Part shown: positions 5,857 to 8,579 of the stretch, piece after piece
How positions within the stretch are numbered: the stretch's first letter is position 1
Layout of the letters: every line of letters begins with the position of its first letter
Assembly (NCBI GenBank): GCA_902803695.1
Contig: CADCQX010000202.1
Location: 1 to 8,579, forward strand
Reading direction: 5' to 3'
DNA length: 8,579 nt
DNA from: Oscillospiraceae bacterium
GTDB taxonomy: Bacteria; Bacillota; Clostridia; Saccharofermentanales; Saccharofermentanaceae
Notes under the pieces: model-generated
Database searches by the model: none
What the model was told of the DNA's origin: nothing
Seen by the model: the letters and a program-made list of their open reading frames with translations, nothing else
Position numbers and translations under genes: made by a program

Positions 5857-6768
5857 TCACTTAAGGACTTTCTCCTTGTACTTGGCAAGCTCGGTCACAT
5901 ACTTCTCTGCAAGTTCACTCAGTACCGACGACTTCCTGGAGATATAACCGATGGTCATCTTCTCGTTCGTCTTAAGTTTTACCGCACAGTAATCCGTACC
6001 GTTCAGGTCCTCACAGATGATTCCCGAACACAGGGTATATCCGTTGATACCGACCATCAGGTTCAAAAGCGTCGCCCTGTCATTGGCGCGGACAAGCCTC
6101 TTGTACTCATATGTGCTAAGCACCTCTTCCGCAAAGTAGAATGAATTCTGATCTCCCTGCGCGAAAACAAGACACGGATAGTCATCGAGGTCATCCATGG
6201 TAATGCTCTTTTTCTTCGAAAGAGGATTGCTCTTACTCATGTATGCATAAATATGACAATCGAAAAGCGGAGTAAACTCCAGTCCAGACTCATTGATGAT
6301 CTTACTTAAGACATCCCTGTTGAAGTCATTCATATAAAGAACGCCGATCTCACTTTTCTGATCTCTGACGTTCTCGATAACTTCATGAGTCTTTGTCTCA
6401 TGGATCTCGAACTCATATTCGTCCATACCGTATTCCTTGATGACCTCAACGAAAGCATTTACCGCAAAGGTATAGTGCTGCATCGACACATGGAAAGTAT
6501 GCTTAACGTTCGTTCCGGAAATATACTTCGCATCAAGGATATCGTACTGCTCAATAACAGACTTGGCATAACCAAGAAACTCGCTTCCCTTAACGGTAAG
6601 AGATATTCCGCTCTTTGTACGGATGAATATGTCAAAACCTACCTCTTCTTCCAGAGACTTCAGCGCGGAAGTCAGAGCAGGCTGTGATATGAACAGTTTC
6701 TTCGCTGCATCATTAATGGAATTCTCCTGTGCCAGAGCCAGTACATATTTAAGCTGATTAAGTGTCAT
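5857..6768 (-). CDS. LysR-type transcriptional regulator (LysR2), sulfur amino acid cluster
   Basis: This 303-residue LysR-family protein has a helix-turn-helix at about 1-60 ('FISQPALTSALKSLEEEVG') and an effector-binding domain from about 90 to the end. In an ungapped alignment of the first 60 residues I count 33 identities to the regulator at 1563-2465, and matching blocks continue through the effector domain ('VSMQHY', 'HETKT', 'NDRAT', 'NGYT', 'TIGYI'), so the two are full-length paralogues. The ATG at 6768 (MTLNQLKYV) is preceded by AAGGTGG at a good distance; a TTG at 6786 would add six residues and is unlikely. It is the most upstream minus-strand gene of the block, diverges from a membrane protein gene, and ends just before the enzyme operon promoter, which it probably controls. 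No copy of the operator was found at its own promoter. Confidence 0.93.
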   Translation of the reverse strand: MTLNQLKYVLALAQENSINDAAKKLFISQPALTSALKSLEEEVGFDIFIRTKSGISLTVKGSEFLGYAKSVIEQYDILDAKYISGTNVKHTFHVSMQHYTFAVNAFVEVIKEYGMDEYEFEIHETKTHEVIENVRDQKSEIGVLYMNDFNRDVLSKIINESGLEFTPLFDCHIYAYMSKSNPLSKKKSITMDDLDDYPCLVFAQGDQNSFYFAEEVLSTYEYKRLVRANDRATLLNLMVGINGYTLCSGIICEDLNGTDYCAVKLKTNEKMTIGYISRKSSVLSELAEKYVTELAKYKEKVLK

Positions 6769-6800
6769 GCCGTATCCCACCTTCAATTCTTATGTTAGTC

Positions 6801-6809
6801 ATTATAGCA
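6801..6809 (-). promoter_or_regulatory. Probable extended -10 promoter of LysR2
   Basis: On the minus strand TATAAT (6801-6806) is a perfect -10 and is preceded by TGC, giving a TGn extended -10. No good -35 hexamer is seen at the right distance, which extended -10 promoters tolerate. The predicted start lies about 26 bases upstream of the ATG at 6768. Confidence 0.5.
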
Positions 6810-6873
6810 TGTATCCCCCTTCCCCGTATGTTATTATCGGCACAAACATTTAACGAAATTTCATCATTTCCTA

Positions 6874-6902
6874 TTGTCTTAAGGCCCCGTAACGATTACC
6901 AT
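6874..6902 (+). promoter_or_regulatory. Possible promoter of the membrane protein gene
   Basis: TTGTCT (6874-6879) and TACCAT (6897-6902) have a 17-base spacer and lie upstream of the ribosome binding site AGGAG (6924-6928). Each hexamer matches consensus at four of six bases. This is the best candidate in the 170-base divergent gap but is weak. Confidence 0.3.
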
Positions 6903-6938
6903 AAAAAGCGCAAACAGAATTACAGGAGAAAAGGGATA

Positions 6939-7535
6939 ATGGATAATACTATAGTTTACGGCGACCCGCCTAAAAAGCCGGGCATTATGCTCGCGTGCAA
7001 GATCTTTCTCATCTTAGGAGTCATAGACCTCTACATAATGCAGATCCCTATGGGAATCACTTTCTATTCGATCTATGCTCAAAAGCCCGGACCGAATTTC
7101 AATTTCAAGCTGATAGCCGTAGAGATCGGCATCTTTTTCGTCTGCGCACTTGTCTCATTCATACTGGGAATAGTCGCAGGTGTTAAGAACACAAAACCTA
7201 TGACGAAGATCACATTCATCTTGAAACTCATCATGATACCGTTCTTCATCATAAACCTCATTATGTGGCTCTGTCTTTTGGGAGGTATGATGAACCCGTT
7301 CACCTTTATGGGTATACCGTTCGTCATGGCCCTTGGAGCATGTCTCACTTACTGTTATATGATCGCGACAGGCCTTCCGGATATAATGTTCGCCATCATC
7401 TATCACATCAAGAACAAGAAGAAACCAAAGATCATCATGATCGTCGGAATCTTGCTTTGCTTCATATTCGTTCTCGATGTAGTTGGCATATTCCTGATGA
7501 ACAAGGCATATAAAGATTATGAGTTAGAAGCTTAA
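6939..7535 (+). CDS. Multi-pass integral membrane protein of unknown function
   Basis: I do not recognise this 198-residue protein. After a short polar N-terminus (MDNTIVYGDPPKKPG) it has hydrophobic segments at about 15-45, 57-82, 90-116, 120-155 and 164-187, so five or six membrane spans, and a short acidic tail (KDYELEA). Basic clusters follow several spans (VKNTKPMTK at about 82-90 and HIKNKKKPK at about 156-164), which suggests those loops face the cytoplasm. It is rich in methionine and aromatic residues, and no catalytic or transport motif is visible. I chose the ATG at 6939 because AGGAG lies ten bases upstream and the frame before it encodes non-protein-like sequence, although an open frame reaches back to 6762. 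The gene stands alone: it diverges from LysR2 and ends ten bases before a strong terminator. A link to sulfur metabolism is not supported beyond adjacency. Confidence 0.8.
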   Translation: MDNTIVYGDPPKKPGIMLACKIFLILGVIDLYIMQIPMGITFYSIYAQKPGPNFNFKLIAVEIGIFFVCALVSFILGIVAGVKNTKPMTKITFILKLIMIPFFIINLIMWLCLLGGMMNPFTFMGIPFVMALGACLTYCYMIATGLPDIMFAIIYHIKNKKKPKIIMIVGILLCFIFVLDVVGIFLMNKAYKDYELEA

Positions 7536-7544
7536 GAAAGAATC

Positions 7545-7577
7545 AGAGGTTCGAAGATAACTTCGAACCTCTTTTTT
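7545..7577 (+). terminator. Intrinsic terminator of the membrane protein gene
   Basis: AGAGGTTCGAAG (7545-7556) pairs perfectly with CTTCGAACCTCT (7561-7572) across the loop ATAA, and the stem runs into six Ts (7572-7577). It begins nine bases after the stop of the plus-strand gene. Read on the minus strand, the stem lacks a T tail, so it is a poor terminator for the convergent hydrolase gene. Confidence 0.92.
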
Positions 7578-7604
7578 CTGTTCACTATTATTCCATCTTG
7601 GCTG

Positions 7605-8312
7605 TCAGCACTCACTACATACTCTGACAAACTCTTCAAATATCTTCCTGCTGTTCTCATCCTTGAGATAGTTGAATTCAGGATGCCACTGCACCGCCCA
7701 TACAAATTTCTTATCAGGCATTTCAACTGCCTCGATCAATCCATCTTCTGACACAGCCATAACGCTGAGACAATCGGCCTTATCTTTAATAGCCTGATGG
7801 TGATAACTGTTGACCTGTAGTTTATCAGCATTAAGAAGTCTACATAATCCACTATTCTCACGGATACTTACCGAATGCACAGGCACATCATAAGGAGGAC
7901 TCATATGATGATCGACATCTGAATCAAACTGAGTCGGCAGATCCTGATAAAGAGTTCCTCCCAAATAAGCATTTATGAACTGAATACCCCTGCATATTCC
8001 GAGTACAGGCATATCTCTATCCAATGCCTGATCCAATAATTCTTTCTCCATGGAATCACGTTCGATACAGGCAGCACCACATTCTGGGAGTGATTCCTCA
8101 CCATATATACTTGGATCAACATCATGTCCGCCTGTAAGGAGTATTCCCTGAACCTTATCAAGCAACTGGCTAATAACAGAGCAGTCACTAGTTAATGGTA
8201 GGATAACCGGTATCCCTCCCACCGCCAAAACTCCGTTCATATATCCCGGAAGCATCCATAAACTTTCCTTCTTGTCATCCACGAGCGGTACTATTCCTAT
8301 TATCGGCTTCAT
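7605..8312 (-). CDS. Class I glutamine amidotransferase-like hydrolase, peptidase C26 (PuuD-like)
   Basis: This 235-residue protein has the usual length of gamma-glutamyl-gamma-aminobutyrate hydrolase-like proteins. It shows 'PIIGIVP' at the N-terminus, the oxyanion-loop motif 'GILLTGGHDVDPSIYGE' (about 56-72), the nucleophile Cys107 in 'LGICRGIQ', 'VNSYHHQAIK' (about 167-176), and the rest of the catalytic triad, His210 and Glu212, in 'QWHPEF'. Such enzymes cleave gamma-glutamyl amide bonds in the cytoplasm, for example in polyamine breakdown; the true substrate here is unknown because no putrescine-pathway genes are visible. The ATG at 8312 follows GGAGG at six bases. It is convergent with the membrane protein gene, and a terminator hairpin separates it from the upstream zinc-ribbon gene, so it is probably transcribed alone. 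Confidence 0.9.
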   Translation of the reverse strand: MKPIIGIVPLVDDKKESLWMLPGYMNGVLAVGGIPVILPLTSDCSVISQLLDKVQGILLTGGHDVDPSIYGEESLPECGAACIERDSMEKELLDQALDRDMPVLGICRGIQFINAYLGGTLYQDLPTQFDSDVDHHMSPPYDVPVHSVSIRENSGLCRLLNADKLQVNSYHHQAIKDKADCLSVMAVSEDGLIEAVEMPDKKFVWAVQWHPEFNYLKDENSRKIFEEFVRVCSEC

Positions 8313-8323
8313 ACATGTCCTCC

Positions 8324-8356
8324 AAAAAATAAAGGGAGCTTTGTAAAAGCTCCCTT
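8324..8356 (-). terminator. Intrinsic terminator between the zinc-ribbon gene and the C26 hydrolase
   Basis: An 11-base-pair perfect stem (8332-8342 with 8346-8356) and a three-base loop are followed on the minus strand by TATTTTTT (8324-8331). It lies 22 bases after the stop of the zinc-ribbon gene and only 11 bases before the start codon of the hydrolase, with its T tail touching the hydrolase ribosome binding site. Confidence 0.8.
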
Positions 8357-8367
8357 GCTCTTTAGTT

Positions 8368-8373
8368 ATTATA
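8368..8373 (-). promoter_or_regulatory. Possible -10 element for the C26 hydrolase gene
   Basis: A perfect minus-strand TATAAT sits in the short gap after the zinc-ribbon stop. No good -35 is seen 16-18 bases upstream. If used, transcription would start near 8361 and pass through the hairpin at 8332-8356 before the hydrolase start codon. Confidence 0.28.
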
Positions 8374-8378
8374 CTACA

Positions 8379-8579
8379 TCAATCCCACAAAATCTTTACT
8401 TCCTTGTCTTCGACAAGAATATCTCCGCACGAAGAACAATTAAGAGTGCCACTTTTGATTTCTGTCTCTAATGGGATTATCCTCATCTTGCCACCGCATT
8501 GGGAGCACTTGTGATCGTACTCCATGCACTTGTCGAAGTTCTCCTCCAGATCACTAGGCAATACATAATTCTCGTATTT
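8379..8579 (-). CDS. Zinc-ribbon protein, C-terminal part (5' end beyond window edge)
   Basis: The frame is open from the right edge to a stop at 8379, giving 66 visible complete codons. Two CxxC pairs, 'CSQCGG' and 'CSSCGD', are 22 residues apart and form a typical zinc ribbon, as in many small Firmicute proteins of unknown role or at the end of larger ones. A further cysteine (KCMEYDHKC) precedes the first pair. A TTG at 8561 could act as a start but has no ribosome binding site, so the real start most likely lies outside the window. The ribbon forms the C-terminus of whatever protein this is, and no function can be given. A terminator follows. Confidence 0.6.
   Translation of the reverse strand, partial: KYENYVLPSDLEENFDKCMEYDHKCSQCGGKMRIIPLETEIKSGTLNCSSCGDILVEDKEVKILWD

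Noticed and set aside
6762..6938. Longer N-terminus of the membrane protein, starting at 6762
   Set aside because: The extra 59 residues overlap the start of the divergent LysR2 gene, read as non-protein-like sequence, and lack a ribosome binding site; AGGAG lies upstream of the ATG at 6939.
6769..6938. A third copy of the LysR box in the divergent region before LysR2
   Set aside because: Several ATAAC/GTTAT-like half sites occur (for example near 6829-6837), but none has a partner at the N5 spacing and nothing matches at the expected distance from the -10.
7545..7572. Bidirectional terminator also serving the C26 hydrolase
   Set aside because: On the minus strand the stem is followed by GATTCTTTC rather than a T run, so efficient termination in that direction is not supported.

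Overview
The window looks like chromosomal DNA of a low-to-mid GC Firmicute, probably a Clostridia-class anaerobe. Grounds for this are the strong GGAGG-type ribosome binding sites, the tight gene packing, the Firmicute-type cystathionine enzymes and the EpsC-type serine acetyltransferase. The exact taxon cannot be read from the sequence. No rRNA, tRNA, CRISPR array, insertion sequence or phage gene was recognised.

Positions 1-6768 form one minus-strand sulfur amino acid block. In transcription order (right to left) it holds a LysR-type regulator (here LysR2, 5857-6768), a cystathionine gamma-synthase/lyase-family PLP enzyme (4591-5745), a MalY/PatB-type C-S lyase (3399-4580), a serine O-acetyltransferase (2474-3379), a second LysR-type regulator clearly paralogous to the first (LysR1, 1563-2465), a NitT/TauT-family substrate-binding lipoprotein (306-1358), and the first 95 codons of the matching ABC permease (3-287), which runs off the left edge. 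The two PLP enzymes could carry out cysteine -> cystathionine -> homocysteine. The acetyltransferase makes O-acetylserine for cysteine synthesis, and the transporter probably brings in a sulfur-containing or related compound. No cysteine synthase (CysK) is in the window.

The most notable signal is regulatory. The promoter regions of the enzyme operon (about 5778-5847) and of the transporter operon (about 1458-1527) align without a gap at an offset of exactly 4320 bases. They share a LysR-type T-N11-A inverted repeat (ATAAC-N5-S TTAT), an AATTA..CA -35 region and an extended -10 (TGATAAYATTC). The inverted repeat is centred near -66 from the predicted start, the usual position for LysR activators. 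Each module therefore reads LysR gene, shared box, target operon, which suggests a small regulon controlled by the two paralogues. The transporter mRNA leader also carries two mutually exclusive hairpins that could act as an attenuator.

From 6939 the content changes. A plus-strand gene for a 198-residue multi-pass membrane protein of unknown function diverges from LysR2 and ends at a strong intrinsic terminator (7545-7577). Convergent to it lies a minus-strand class I glutamine amidotransferase-like (peptidase C26, PuuD-like) hydrolase (7605-8312). Upstream of that is the end of a small zinc-ribbon protein gene (8379-8579) that is open to the right edge, with a terminator hairpin between the two.
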